From NCBI GenBank assembly GCA_001701225.1, contig DAAQ01000011.1, positions 1 to 27,248 of the forward strand: a stretch of 27,248 bases of DNA, written 5' to 3'. The position numbers and the translations under genes were made by a program. Of the stretch, positions 16,225 to 23,934 are shown one piece after another. Numbering within the stretch: position 1 is the first letter of the stretch; each line of letters opens with the position of its first letter. The notes below the pieces were generated by a model that searched no databases, was not told where the DNA came from, and saw only the letters and a program-made list of their open reading frames with translations. The DNA is from Bacteroidales bacterium H5. Lineage in GTDB: Bacteria; Bacteroidota; Bacteroidia; Bacteroidales; Muribaculaceae.

Positions 16225-16956
16225 ATGCCGATGTGGAACCCGTGGCACGGATGCCACAAGATAAGCGCCGGATGCAGACACTGTTATGTCTATCGCGAAG
16301 ACGCGGCATTCGGCACCATAGTGCCGTCGAGCGACGTACGCAAGACTGCGTCGTTCGACCTGCCGTTGCGCCGCGACCGCCGGCGACTGTGGAAATTCCC
16401 CTCGGGGACAGAGTTCGGCCTATGCTTCACCTCTGATTTCCTCATCGAAGAGGCCGACGGATGGCGCGGTGCAATCTGGGATATCATCAGGAGCCGTGAC
16501 GACTGCAGATTCTTTTTCTTCACCAAGCGCATCGAACGCCTCGCCGCCTGTCTGCCCCCCGACTGGGGCGAAGGCTACAGCCATGTGGCCATCGGATGTA
16601 CGGTCGAGAACCAGGACCGCGCCGACCACAGGCTCCCAATATTCCTCTCGCTGCCCATACGCCATCGCCTGATTGTGGTCGCCCCGATGCTCGAGAGAAT
16701 AAACCTGACGGCATACCTCGACCCGAAGCTGATCGAGGATGTCTCGGTGGGGGGCGAGTCTGGCAAATATGCACGCCCCCTGCACTACGACTGGGTGCTC
16801 GACCTCCACGCCCAATGCCTCGCAGCCGGTGTACCGTTCACCTTCCACCAGACAGGCTCATATCTCGTCAAGGATGGCCGTCAATACCACATCCCCCGCG
16901 AACACCAGCACTCCCAAGCCCGCAAAGCCTCCCTCAACACCCGGAATATAGAATGA
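16225..16956 (+). CDS. DUF5131 (phage Gp37/Gp68-like) radical-SAM-type protein
   Basis: This is a 243-residue protein. 'WNPWHGCHKISAGCRHCY' near the N-terminus gives Cys10, Cys17 and Cys20 (Cx6CxxC), the variant iron-sulfur motif seen in the DUF5131/Gp37Gp68 family. Further family landmarks are 'FCFTSDF'-like 'LCFTSDFLIEEAD', 'FFFFTKRIERL', 'VAIGCTVENQ', 'VGGESGKYARPL' and 'PFTFHQTG' followed by a Lys. These proteins resemble radical-SAM enzymes such as spore photoproduct lyase, but their reaction is unestablished. The gene has its own promoter and stands alone between a receptor operon and the hcp operon, without phage genes. Met at 16231 is a plausible alternative start. I found no catalytic residue missing relative to what I remember of the family. 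Confidence 0.88.
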   Translation: MPMWNPWHGCHKISAGCRHCYVYREDAAFGTIVPSSDVRKTASFDLPLRRDRRRLWKFPSGTEFGLCFTSDFLIEEADGWRGAIWDIIRSRDDCRFFFFTKRIERLAACLPPDWGEGYSHVAIGCTVENQDRADHRLPIFLSLPIRHRLIVVAPMLERINLTAYLDPKLIEDVSVGGESGKYARPLHYDWVLDLHAQCLAAGVPFTFHQTGSYLVKDGRQYHIPREHQHSQARKASLNTRNIE

Positions 16957-16974
16957 CAGTACATATCACAAGGA

Positions 16975-17011
16975 AGCTGTGCCGCATTGATTGCTCATTT
17001 GCGGCACAGCT
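16975..17011. terminator. Perfect 12-bp hairpin between convergent genes
   Basis: AGCTGTGCCGCA (16975-16986) and TGCGGCACAGCT (17000-17011) are perfect complements around a 13-base loop. It lies between the DUF5131 stop (16956) and the hcp stop (17041), which converge. Neither side has a run of T residues, so a bidirectional terminator is likely but not textbook. Confidence 0.7.
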
Positions 17012-17040
17012 CTTGAGTTATAATATCGGTACCGATATGG

Positions 17041-18693
17041 TCAGCCTATCATTGTGGCAATGTCCTGGTCAACGGTGGTGATGGTGCCGATGTTGAATTT
17101 GTCCTGAAGCACCTTGAGGATGTCGGGGGTGAAGAAGGCGGGGAGGGTCGGGCCTGTATGGATGTTCTTGACGCCGAGGGCAAGGAGGGCAAGAAGGACG
17201 ATGACGGCCTTCTGCTCGTACCATGCGATGTTGTAGACTATCGGGAGGTCATTGACATCCTTGAGGCCGAGGGCGTCGCGCAGTGCGAGGGCTATCCTGA
17301 CAAGCGAGTAGGAGTCGTTGCACTGGCCTGCGTCGAGCACACGGGGCACACCTTCGATATCTCCGAGAGGCAGCTTGTTGTAGCGGTACTTGGCGCATCC
17401 GGCGGTCAGTATCACGCAGTCTTCAGGAAGAGCCTGGGCAAATTTCGTGTAATAGTCGCGCGATGGGAAGCGTCCGTCGCATCCGGCCATGACCACGAAT
17501 TTGCGTATCTTGCCACGCTTGATGAGGTCAATGACCTTGGGGGCAAGCTCGATGACCTGATGGTGGGCGAAGCCGCCGATTATCTCGCCATGCTCGATGG
17601 CTGTGGGAGGCGGACATTTCTGCGCGTGGGCGATGAGGGCTGAGAAATCCTTGGGCTTTCCGTCACGTCCCTCTTCGATATGGTGTGTGCCGGGCATCCC
17701 TACCACGCCTGTGGTATATACGCGGTCGAGATATGTGCAGTTCTTGCGCGGGGGCACAATACAGTTGGAGGTGAACAGGAAAACTCCGTTGAATGACTCA
17801 AACTCGTCTGTCTGCTTCCACCAGGCATTTCCGTAGTTGCCTGCAAAATGCGGATATTTCTTGAACGCGGGATAGTACTGGCCGGGAAGCATCTCGGAGT
17901 GGGTATATATGTCGACACCCTTTCCGGCAGACTGCTCGAGGAGTTCCTCGAGATCCTTGAGGTCGTGACCGCTGATGAGGATGCCGGGACGGTCGCGCAC
18001 GCCGATGTCGACCTTGGTTATCTCCGGGTTGCCATAGCTCTCGGTGTTGGCCTTGTCGAGAAGGGCCATCACCTTGACACCACCCTCGCCGACATTGAGC
18101 ACAAGCGAGAAGAGCTCGTCGACACTGACGTCGGGACGTGCGGTCTCTGCCATGGCGTTCTCGATGATGGCATACACGTCATCATCCTCATAGCCGAGGT
18201 TGGCGGCATGACGTGCATAGGCGGCCATGCCCTTGCAACCATAGATGGCAAGCTGTTTAAGGCCGCGTATGTCGGCGTCAGGCTCAGCGAGCACGCCTGT
18301 CACGGGCCTGTATTTCTCGGCCTCGTCGGGCTGTGCGTAGAATTCGACCTGAGGCAGGTCGGGGAGGCTGACTCCCTGTTTCTTCGCCGTTCCGGCAAGG
18401 AGATTCTTCACCTCGAATGCGCGTCGGATATAGTCGTCGAGCGAGGGATTGTCGAAATTGGCATTGGTGATAGTGGTGAAGAGGGCGTCAATCACCAGAT
18501 GGCTCGCCTCGCGCGAAGGTTCGCCCTTCTCGCGCAGCGCCCGATTGATGAGCGACACACCCCGCACGGCATAAAGCAGCAGGTCCATGCGTGCCGACGT
18601 GTCGGCATGCTTGCCGCAGACTCCCATCCTGTCACATCCTGTGCCTCGCGCCGTCTCCTGGCACTGATAGCAGAACATAGCCGGATTCTCCAT
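17041..18693 (-). CDS. hcp: Hydroxylamine reductase / hybrid cluster protein Hcp
   Basis: This 550-residue cytoplasmic iron-sulfur protein reduces hydroxylamine and, in better-studied bacteria, nitric oxide. The N-terminal cluster motif is Cys8, Cys11, Cys20 and Cys26 (Cx2Cx8Cx5C). Hybrid-cluster ligands are visible in order: 'HSEMLPG', 'NCIVPP', 'MAGCDGRFPSRDYY', 'LTAGCAKYRYN', 'LDAGQCNDSYS' and 'IAWYEQKAV' (Glu and Lys). The length fits the class with a full N-terminal domain. It lies three bases downstream of a cupin gene in one operon. The intergenic region upstream of that cupin probably carries the control site, but I saw no TAnnTTTG or clear FNR-type palindrome there. Confidence 0.97.
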   Translation of the reverse strand: MENPAMFCYQCQETARGTGCDRMGVCGKHADTSARMDLLLYAVRGVSLINRALREKGEPSREASHLVIDALFTTITNANFDNPSLDDYIRRAFEVKNLLAGTAKKQGVSLPDLPQVEFYAQPDEAEKYRPVTGVLAEPDADIRGLKQLAIYGCKGMAAYARHAANLGYEDDDVYAIIENAMAETARPDVSVDELFSLVLNVGEGGVKVMALLDKANTESYGNPEITKVDIGVRDRPGILISGHDLKDLEELLEQSAGKGVDIYTHSEMLPGQYYPAFKKYPHFAGNYGNAWWKQTDEFESFNGVFLFTSNCIVPPRKNCTYLDRVYTTGVVGMPGTHHIEEGRDGKPKDFSALIAHAQKCPPPTAIEHGEIIGGFAHHQVIELAPKVIDLIKRGKIRKFVVMAGCDGRFPSRDYYTKFAQALPEDCVILTAGCAKYRYNKLPLGDIEGVPRVLDAGQCNDSYSLVRIALALRDALGLKDVNDLPIVYNIAWYEQKAVIVLLALLALGVKNIHTGPTLPAFFTPDILKVLQDKFNIGTITTVDQDIATMIG

Positions 18694-18696
18694 AGG

Positions 18697-19029
18697 TCAG
18701 TCGCGTTTGATTTTGACCAGCATCACTTTGGCATCGGTCACGGCGTGGACCGAATGAGGCACATCCTGTCCCATGAGGAAGAATTCTCCCTTATGGAGAT
18801 GGAGGGGTGTGTCGAGCATGGTGAAGATGACCTCGCCCTCGAGCACATAGACCATCACCTCGGCGGGAGCAAGATGCTTGGCAAGATCGAGACCTGCGCT
18901 GAAAGCGAGCAGGGCCACGCCGCCATTGCCATTGTTCATGACATCCTTGAATTCGACTTTCGAGTCGTTCTTCTCGACCTGCGATGCGAGAGGAAAAACC
19001 TCTCCGAATTTATAATCAGTCTTCAACAT
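18697..19029 (-). CDS. Small cupin-domain protein upstream of hcp
   Basis: This 110-residue protein is a single cupin beta-barrel: 'LLAFSAGLDLAKHLAP', 'VMVYVLEGEVIF', 'LHKGEFFLMG' and 'DVPHSVHAV'. The possible metal ligands His in 'AKHL', Glu in 'LEGE' or 'APAE', and His in 'VPHSV' are present, so a metal site is plausible. It is the first gene of a two-gene operon with hcp (three-base spacing), an arrangement I recognise from other Bacteroidales. A role in sensing or buffering reactive nitrogen species, or in protecting Hcp, is inference only. The start codon is followed by a normal family beginning, and no signal peptide is present. Confidence 0.9.
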   Translation of the reverse strand: MLKTDYKFGEVFPLASQVEKNDSKVEFKDVMNNGNGGVALLAFSAGLDLAKHLAPAEVMVYVLEGEVIFTMLDTPLHLHKGEFFLMGQDVPHSVHAVTDAKVMLVKIKRD

Positions 19030-19143
19030 AGTTTTTTGAATGTTATTGTTAGTTTAGAAATCATTGGGTAGACCGTCATGCAGTCGATATTAAAACATTG
19101 TCATCATCTGTTTGGTTCATGCCGTGATATGGACGTTTTTTTG

Positions 19144-19151
19144 TACCTTTG
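19144..19151 (+). promoter_or_regulatory. -7 promoter element of the flavoprotein/acetyltransferase operon
   Basis: TACCTTTG matches TAnnTTTG. It lies 30 bases before ATG 19182. The 152-base space from 19030 must also hold the unrecognised promoter of the divergent cupin-hcp operon. Confidence 0.7.
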
Positions 19152-19181
19152 CAGACAGACAATCACAAATAAACGACCGGA

Positions 19182-19664
19182 ATGAGACCGATGCGAAAAA
19201 ACAACAGGCAGAAAGATGCCGACTGGGCGGCCGAGGTGTTTGACAAGGCTCCATACGTCACGGTGAGCATGACAAGACCCGACGGGACTCCATACGGCAT
19301 ACCCCTGTCTCTGGTGCGCAAGGGAAAGGACACATTCTATTTTCACTGCGCCCGCGATGGTGAGAAGCTCGACTGCATCAGGGCTAACCCTGTGGTGAGC
19401 CTGTCGGCTGTGAGCAGATGCACGCCAAAGTATGAAGAAGAAAAGAACAATTTCACCGAATATTTCCACTCGGCTGTCGCCATCGGCATTGCCGAGGCAG
19501 TGACAGATGATGCCGAGAAGACCGAGGCCCTGCGGCTGATATGCCAAAGATTTCTCCCCAAATATATGGAACATTTCGACGAGGCCATAGCCCGGAGCCT
19601 CAGCATCACCACAGTGGTGAGGATAACACTCACCGAGCCCCCGGTCGGAAAATGCAAACCATAA
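19182..19664 (+). CDS. Pyridoxamine-5'-phosphate-oxidase-fold flavoprotein (NimA-like)
   Basis: This 160-residue protein has the split-barrel FMN-binding fold: 'APYVTVSMTRPDGTPYGIPLSL' (quoted in part), 'DTFYFHCARDGEKLDCI', 'NPVVSLSAV', then 'FTEYFHSAVAIGIAEAV' and 'ITTVVRITL'. The pattern matches the NimA/5-nitroimidazole-reductase-like branch of the PNPOx superfamily. Such proteins reduce nitro groups or act as general flavin oxidoreductases; drug resistance cannot be inferred from this alone. It is first of three closely spaced plus-strand genes (25- and 24-base gaps) with its own promoter. Met at 19191 is an alternative start three codons in. Confidence 0.88.
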   Translation: MRPMRKNNRQKDADWAAEVFDKAPYVTVSMTRPDGTPYGIPLSLVRKGKDTFYFHCARDGEKLDCIRANPVVSLSAVSRCTPKYEEEKNNFTEYFHSAVAIGIAEAVTDDAEKTEALRLICQRFLPKYMEHFDEAIARSLSITTVVRITLTEPPVGKCKP

Positions 19665-19689
19665 ACCCGAGATTACCGTTATAGAGAAT

Positions 19690-20286
19690 ATGGAAGAGAT
19701 AAGGATAGATGTGACCAAACAGACAGCCGAGGAGCTGGCATTGGCCGACAGCCAGGCCAAAACACTGTTCGGTTTCAACCACACGATGCCGGGCACCGAA
19801 GAATACCGCAGACTGATGCACACCCTGTTCCCTGAAATGGGAGAAGGGAGCCGGGTCGGAGCGCCACTGACAGGAGTGAGGTTCCACAATGTGAAAATCG
19901 GCCGGAACGTCATCGTCATGCCCGGCTGCCTGATGATGGCGGCAGGGGGAATCACAATAGAGGACGGGGCAATGATAGCGGCAAACGTGCAGCTCATATC
20001 CAATAACCACGACCTGTATGAGCGGCAGGTAATCACCTGTCGCCCGGTGCATATCGGCAAGAACGCATGGATCGGGGCCGGTGCCACCATACTCCCCGGC
20101 GTGACGATAGGTGACAATGCCGTTGTCGGGGCGGCGAGTGTCGTGACCCGTGATGTCGAGCCCGACACCATTGTAGCCGGAAATCCGGCAAAGTTCATAA
20201 GACGCATTCCTCCAATGGCGCAATGCGGCATCATGAATGAGGATGACGAGCCCGTACAGCTTGGCCTTGACAGTTGCGGCGACTGA
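19690..20286 (+). CDS. Hexapeptide-repeat sugar O-acetyltransferase (maltose/galactoside acetyltransferase group)
   Basis: This 198-residue enzyme is likely a trimeric left-handed beta-helix. An N-terminal helical part is followed from about residue 65 by hexapeptide turns ('VKIGRNVIVMPGCLMMAAGGITIEDGAMI', quoted in part, 'HIGKNAWIGAGATILPGVTIGDNAVVGAASVVTRDV'-type repeats, and 'VAGNPAKFIRRI'). The His in 'SNNHDLYER' is the likely catalytic base. It would move an acetyl group from acetyl-CoA to a sugar or similar hydroxyl compound. It lies between two flavoprotein genes in a tight operon. The acceptor is unknown, and a second member of the family lies at 25655. Confidence 0.92.
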   Translation: MEEIRIDVTKQTAEELALADSQAKTLFGFNHTMPGTEEYRRLMHTLFPEMGEGSRVGAPLTGVRFHNVKIGRNVIVMPGCLMMAAGGITIEDGAMIAANVQLISNNHDLYERQVITCRPVHIGKNAWIGAGATILPGVTIGDNAVVGAASVVTRDVEPDTIVAGNPAKFIRRIPPMAQCGIMNEDDEPVQLGLDSCGD

Positions 20287-20310
20287 TTATGTAATTTAAA
20301 AAGAGATACG

Positions 20311-20874
20311 ATGAAAGATTTCAAACCGCAGGCATGGGTGCTTCCGCAGCCCGTACTGATCATCGGCACATATAATGCCGACGGCACTCCAAACGCGATG
20401 AACGCCGCATGGGGCGGCCAATGGGACTATCACGAGATAGCCATCTCGCTCGGCTCACACGCCACTACCGACAACCTGGCCCGATGCGGCGAGTTCACAG
20501 TGGCTTTCGCCACCAAGGACACACTTGTTGCAGCCGACTATGTAGGCATAGTCAGTGGCAGGAAACAACCCGACAAGATGGAGCGCGCAGGATGGAGCGC
20601 ATCTAAGGCCGGCCATGTCAACGCACCGGTATTCGACTGTTTCCCCATGACGATGGAATGCCGTATAAAGGAAAAGATTCACGAATCGGAATCGGGATGC
20701 TACGTTGTCGCCGAAATCGTCAACATAGTCTGCAAGGAAGAATATCTCGCCGCAGACGGCAAACCCGATGTGGAGAAGATGCAGCTCATAACCTTCGACC
20801 CGATCCACAACGGTTATATAGCGCTCGGCTCGCGCGTGGGCAACGCCTTCCACGACGGAATGGCGCTGAAATGA
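20311..20874 (+). CDS. Flavin reductase family protein
   Basis: This 187-residue FMN-binding split-barrel protein is of the flavin reductase-like/flavoredoxin kind: 'LIIGTYNADGTPNAMNAAWGG' (quoted in part), 'AISLGSHATTDNL', 'GEFTVAFATKD', 'DYVGIVSGRKQPDK' and 'IKEKIHESESGCYVVAEIV'. It probably binds FMN and passes electrons from a reduced partner to an unknown acceptor. It is the last gene of the 19182-20874 operon, with a strong terminator 11 bases after its stop. Its neighbours (NimA-like protein and, divergently, hcp) make a reductive or nitrosative stress role reasonable, but that is contextual. Confidence 0.92.
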   Translation: MKDFKPQAWVLPQPVLIIGTYNADGTPNAMNAAWGGQWDYHEIAISLGSHATTDNLARCGEFTVAFATKDTLVAADYVGIVSGRKQPDKMERAGWSASKAGHVNAPVFDCFPMTMECRIKEKIHESESGCYVVAEIVNIVCKEEYLAADGKPDVEKMQLITFDPIHNGYIALGSRVGNAFHDGMALK

Positions 20875-20884
20875 TACCCCCATC

Positions 20885-20936
20885 AAAAACACCCGCTCCC
20901 CTACCCTGTCCTCAGGGTGGGTAAACGGGTGTTTTT
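20885..20936 (+). terminator. Strong Rho-independent terminator
   Basis: AAAAACACCCG (20885-20895) pairs perfectly with CGGGTGTTTTT (20926-20936). The loop can form a second stem, ACCCTG with CAGGGT (about 20903-20917). The stem is A/T-flanked and could stop transcription on either strand. Confidence 0.9.
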
Positions 20937-20950
20937 CCAACTTTAGGGAG

Positions 20951-21373
20951 ATGACGACTGATATTATCCAGCATCACGAGAGTTTTGATTTCGGCTCATT
21001 CTATGAGGCTGTCAGGTCAAGATATGTCGGAATCGACTACAGGGATTTCGAATGTTTCATGGCCGGTGAAGGCGAGCGACATTCATTCATCGGTCACGCG
21101 GGAGGGTCTGAGCGCATAAGGGAGGCTCTGACCGACGCTGTGGCATCTGACAGGAGCGGGATTGTCGGCAACGCATCCGCAGTCATGATGACAATAGTGC
21201 GTTCGCCGGAGGCGGAACATCCGCTACGTATGGCCGAGATGCGATATGTCACCGAATTCCTGTCGGGACTGCCTGAAGGCTGCGAGTTTACATGGGGCCT
21301 CGCCGACGACCCGACTCTCGGCAACGAGGTCCGGGTCATGTTGCTTGTCAAGGCACCTGGCGGGCAATCCTGA
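20951..21373 (+). CDS. Orphan protein resembling the FtsZ C-terminal domain
   Basis: This 140-residue soluble protein has no signal peptide and no Walker or tubulin GTP motif. From residue 47 it lines up by eye with the domain after the FtsZ core helix: 'IGHAGGSERIREALTDAV' resembles FtsZ 'GEASGENRAxEAAxxAI', 'AVMMTIVRSPEAEHPLRMAEM' (quoted in part) resembles the 'GVLxNITGGxDLxLxEV' strand-helix, and 'FTWGLADDPTLGNEVRVMLLV' (in part) resembles 'IIxGxxxDxxLxxxIRVTVIATG'. Residues 1-46 match nothing I know. A GTPase-less FtsZ_C-like protein could act on FtsZ polymers or be an unrelated alpha/beta sandwich. The ATG follows AGGGAG with no spacer and lies 14 bases past a terminator, so promoter and start are uncertain. 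Met37 is too deep to suit the fold. The stop is 11 bases from a convergent stop. Confidence 0.7.
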   Translation: MTTDIIQHHESFDFGSFYEAVRSRYVGIDYRDFECFMAGEGERHSFIGHAGGSERIREALTDAVASDRSGIVGNASAVMMTIVRSPEAEHPLRMAEMRYVTEFLSGLPEGCEFTWGLADDPTLGNEVRVMLLVKAPGGQS

Positions 21374-21384
21374 GGACCAGGTCC

Positions 21385-21930
21385 TTATCTTATTTGAAAT
21401 TCAACGTATGCCGTATCACTTTTCTGGATGGGATATGGCGGATAGTGGAATGTCTTGACCAGACGATAAGTTCCGGCCTTCCAATTACGGTCATAAAACC
21501 AGGGATTGACAGTCATCCGAAATGGCTTATCCGGGAAAACAATCCATCCGACAGCATTAAAGACAATATTGAGGGTTTCGTCGGAATTCTCTTTTGTCCT
21601 GTCGTACGGAAGCTCTTGCCAACTCCCTTCAGCCGACCGTTTTTCAATGCAGAACCATTCACCGGTCATTCCGTCCACCTCCCGGCTGTTTGTAAATTCC
21701 ACGACAAGGGAATCGACCGGAACCTTTATTGGGTCAGGAGCGACAATCTTCATTGTCATTCCGTCGGCGGTAGAGTAGCTTTTCTGCGAAGGAATTACAG
21801 AATCAGTCGGTGAGGCAATTCCCTCCCCGTCAATACCGTCGGCAACATCAACAGGATGCTGTCTATTGGAACAAGCTGTGCCAGCTACGGCAATCGCCGT
21901 GAGAATGGCCCATTTGGCATATACTTTCAT
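21385..21930 (-). CDS. Lipoprotein with an Ig-like (Big_14-type) domain
   Basis: This 181-residue protein has a type II signal peptide: Lys-rich start, hydrophobic segment and lipobox 'VAGTAC' with lipidated Cys20. A ~40-residue linker rich in Asp, Ser and Gly follows. The rest is a single beta-sandwich ('VPVDSLVVEFTNSREVDG', 'EWFCIEKRSAEGSWQELPY', 'KAGTYRLVKTF') resembling bacterial Ig-like domains of the Big_14 type. It should be anchored in the outer or inner membrane facing the periplasm or surface. The start overlaps the ADP-ribosylglycohydrolase stop by ATGA, making it the last gene of the five-gene operon. Sampled composition here is low in GC (24 of 60 bases in 21541-21600). Its link to the enzymes upstream is not obvious. 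Confidence 0.82.
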   Translation of the reverse strand: MKVYAKWAILTAIAVAGTACSNRQHPVDVADGIDGEGIASPTDSVIPSQKSYSTADGMTMKIVAPDPIKVPVDSLVVEFTNSREVDGMTGEWFCIEKRSAEGSWQELPYDRTKENSDETLNIVFNAVGWIVFPDKPFRMTVNPWFYDRNWKAGTYRLVKTFHYPPYPIQKSDTAYVEFQIR

Positions 21931-23021
21931 GGCTTGTTATTCACATAGCGTCTTCTCATCTGTTCCTCGTCGCTCGCTCCGCAGAGGTCATCGGCGACGG
22001 AGACGAGGAGGTCATGCAGCTCAAGGGGCGCAAGGTATTTCGCCGGGATAGCCTCATATCCGAGTATCGCACCGATGATATTGCCGGCGACCGCACCTGT
22101 CGAGTCGCTGTCTCCGCTATGATTGACCGCACAACAGACACATTTCCCGAAATCGTCGATATAGCGTATTACGCTGAATATTGCGATTGCCAGGGTCTCT
22201 TCCGCCACCCATCCTTCTCCGAGTGCACGGATTGCATCGGTATCGGATTCCTCGGAGATTGCATATCGGAAAGCCTTCAGTATCAGACCAAAGAGCTCTG
22301 CAAGATGGCGGTCGTCTTTGAACCAGAGTCCGAGGAGCTTGAAAACCCTGTCGATGACTATAAACCAGAACTTGTCTCGGTCAATATTATCCTGACTGAT
22401 GCAATCAGCGACAATCATGGCGAGGGCCATGGAGGAGTAGGCGCTCAAAGGGTGCTTATGCGTGATATCGGCAGCATATCCGGCCAGATAAGCCGCGTGC
22501 TGAAGGTCAAGGACTGCCGGATGAGCGGCTGAGAATATTCCGATCGGAGCCACGCGCATCACCCCTCCACAACCCTTCGAGCTGTTGATTACCGGGGCGT
22601 TACCGGGCATCGTGAGCGTATGTAATGCCGACATACAGGTGTTGCCGGGTGCACGACGTGACCATAATGCGGAGATATGGGTCAGCCAACTGCCGCTCAT
22701 TTTCAGTTCGGGACATGACTGGGTGTAATACCAGTGTTCATAAGCCTTGGCGATGTATGGCAGAATCTCTTTCTCATGGATTTTACCTCCGGCTATCCCG
22801 TTGAGCAATCCCTCGGCGGTAAACAGCGACATCTGGGTGTCGTCCGAGAACTCGGCCACACCGTTACGGTCAAGCACATAATCCCGGATACCATTATCCC
22901 CAAAACGCTTACGGATAGCCTCAAGGCTCATGAACTCGACCTCATAGCCCAGCGCGTCGCCGACAGCCCCTCCGACGAGCGACCCACGGCATCTGTCCTG
23001 AAGATTACTTATCCGCATCAT
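21927..23021 (-). CDS. ADP-ribosylglycohydrolase (ARH/DraG family)
   Basis: This 364-residue all-helical hydrolase removes ADP-ribose from a protein or a small acceptor. The binuclear Mg site motifs are clear: 'GGAVGDALG' near residue 17, 'FSDDTQM' (Asp60-Asp61-Thr62) and 'HSGDSDSTGAVAGN' (301-314, Asp304, Asp306). Its length matches DraG/ARH1-type proteins. It follows the VWA gene with a 17-base overlap (start 23021, VWA stop 23005) and precedes the lipoprotein with an ATGA overlap, so it is firmly inside an operon. Arg- or Ser-ADP-ribose, O-acetyl-ADP-ribose or a nucleic-acid adduct are all possible substrates. The same operon begins with a NADAR protein, a second ADP-ribose-acting family. 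Confidence 0.95.
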   Translation of the reverse strand: MMRISNLQDRCRGSLVGGAVGDALGYEVEFMSLEAIRKRFGDNGIRDYVLDRNGVAEFSDDTQMSLFTAEGLLNGIAGGKIHEKEILPYIAKAYEHWYYTQSCPELKMSGSWLTHISALWSRRAPGNTCMSALHTLTMPGNAPVINSSKGCGGVMRVAPIGIFSAAHPAVLDLQHAAYLAGYAADITHKHPLSAYSSMALAMIVADCISQDNIDRDKFWFIVIDRVFKLLGLWFKDDRHLAELFGLILKAFRYAISEESDTDAIRALGEGWVAEETLAIAIFSVIRYIDDFGKCVCCAVNHSGDSDSTGAVAGNIIGAILGYEAIPAKYLAPLELHDLLVSVADDLCGASDEEQMRRRYVNNKP

Positions 23022-23877
23022 CTATCTCTTTTGAATAGGACGCATACACATCGTTCAATTCCGTATCATTACATTCGGTGAACATACGGGAAAGTTTATC
23101 CCTGAGCATCGAGATTCGGGTACCGCAATATGCCTTGTCAGACTCGCCTTCGCTCCTGCGGGCTGACTCCGCGAATGCCATGGCACTGCGGGCTGTCGTC
23201 GCGGTCTCTATCATGGTGCCGGTCTTGCCACTGCTCCTGAACGGGACGGAGATACCGTTGGTCATTGCGGACAGCTCCTTATACCAGGGACGTCCGCAGA
23301 TCGAAACGGTGTCAATCTTTATCATCATGTCGGCGGCTTTCCTTGCCTCAGCCCTCCAGTCTATCTGATTTCCGACCACATGGTCGCGGTATGTATAGCC
23401 CACCTCATGCGGGTCAGCATCCGCAATCAGCAGTATGGCCTTTGAGGAATCCTCGCGCCAGGGCGACTCGTCGATAATCTTCTTGAGCACCAGTTCGTAG
23501 AACTCGTCGCCGTCTCCACCACCTGTATCCTTGGACTCCCTGACAAACTTGATGATGTCATTCTCGTTGTCGGTGAGAGGGATGCACTGGTAGGCGTCAC
23601 CGAAAGTATCGCGGTCCTTCATGTCGCAATAGTCGCCGAATGCGACAATGCCCAGACGCAGGTCCTCGTTATCCTTGAATATACGCGGAATCATCTCAGC
23701 GACCTGCCGGCGCACATCATCAATATATGCGGACATCGAGCCGGTGGTGTCGAAGGCGATTACCATATCGAGCTTGCCTTTACCTTTAGGCGAAACCTGC
23801 TCCATGTTCCGGGCCTCTTCGGGCTCAGTGTTCACATTTACTGTGGTTTTGACTTCTGTTGTAATCTTAGTTTTCAT
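23005..23877 (-). CDS. VWA-domain protein
   Basis: This 290-residue cytoplasmic protein is built around a von Willebrand A domain. The MIDAS motif 'FDTTGSMS' (Asp43, Thr45, Ser47) is complete, with 'LGIVAFGDYCDMKDRD', 'TGGGDGDEFYEL' and 'KAILLIADADPHEVGY' further on. The 'DTTGSM ... FGDYCD ... GGGDG' pattern recalls VWA domains associated with alpha-kinase-type proteins, but no kinase domain is present. Residues 1-35 are charged and probably disordered. It is likely a metal-dependent scaffold that gathers partner proteins. It overlaps the ADP-ribosylglycohydrolase gene by 17 bases and follows the phosphatase after 57 bases. In that gap the minus strand carries TAGATTTTG at 23924-23932, one base longer than a -7 element and possibly an internal promoter. 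Confidence 0.9.
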   Translation of the reverse strand: MKTKITTEVKTTVNVNTEPEEARNMEQVSPKGKGKLDMVIAFDTTGSMSAYIDDVRRQVAEMIPRIFKDNEDLRLGIVAFGDYCDMKDRDTFGDAYQCIPLTDNENDIIKFVRESKDTGGGDGDEFYELVLKKIIDESPWREDSSKAILLIADADPHEVGYTYRDHVVGNQIDWRAEARKAADMMIKIDTVSICGRPWYKELSAMTNGISVPFRSSGKTGTMIETATTARSAMAFAESARRSEGESDKAYCGTRISMLRDKLSRMFTECNDTELNDVYASYSKEIDDADK

Positions 23878-23934
23878 GTTCGTATCTTGATAGGTCTTTA
23901 TTATTATAGAGATGATAGCGATGCAAAATCTATC

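Noticed and set aside
17848..19071. 407-codon open frame on the plus strand opposite hcp and the cupin gene
   Set aside because: It is the complement of two clearly recognised genes, has no family motif and no promoter; high GC keeps the antisense frame open.
19030..19143. Possible FNR/HcpR-type palindrome upstream of cupin-hcp
   Set aside because: I looked for TTGAT-N4-ATCAA-like or other dyads and found none convincing.
19104..20387. 427-codon open frame on the minus strand
   Set aside because: It lies opposite the NimA-like and acetyltransferase genes, crosses their promoter, and its translation is low-complexity with no recognised domain.
21371..21387. Short palindrome AGGACCAGGTCCT between convergent stops
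   Set aside because: The arms leave no loop for a hairpin and there is no T run, so it is not supported as a terminator.
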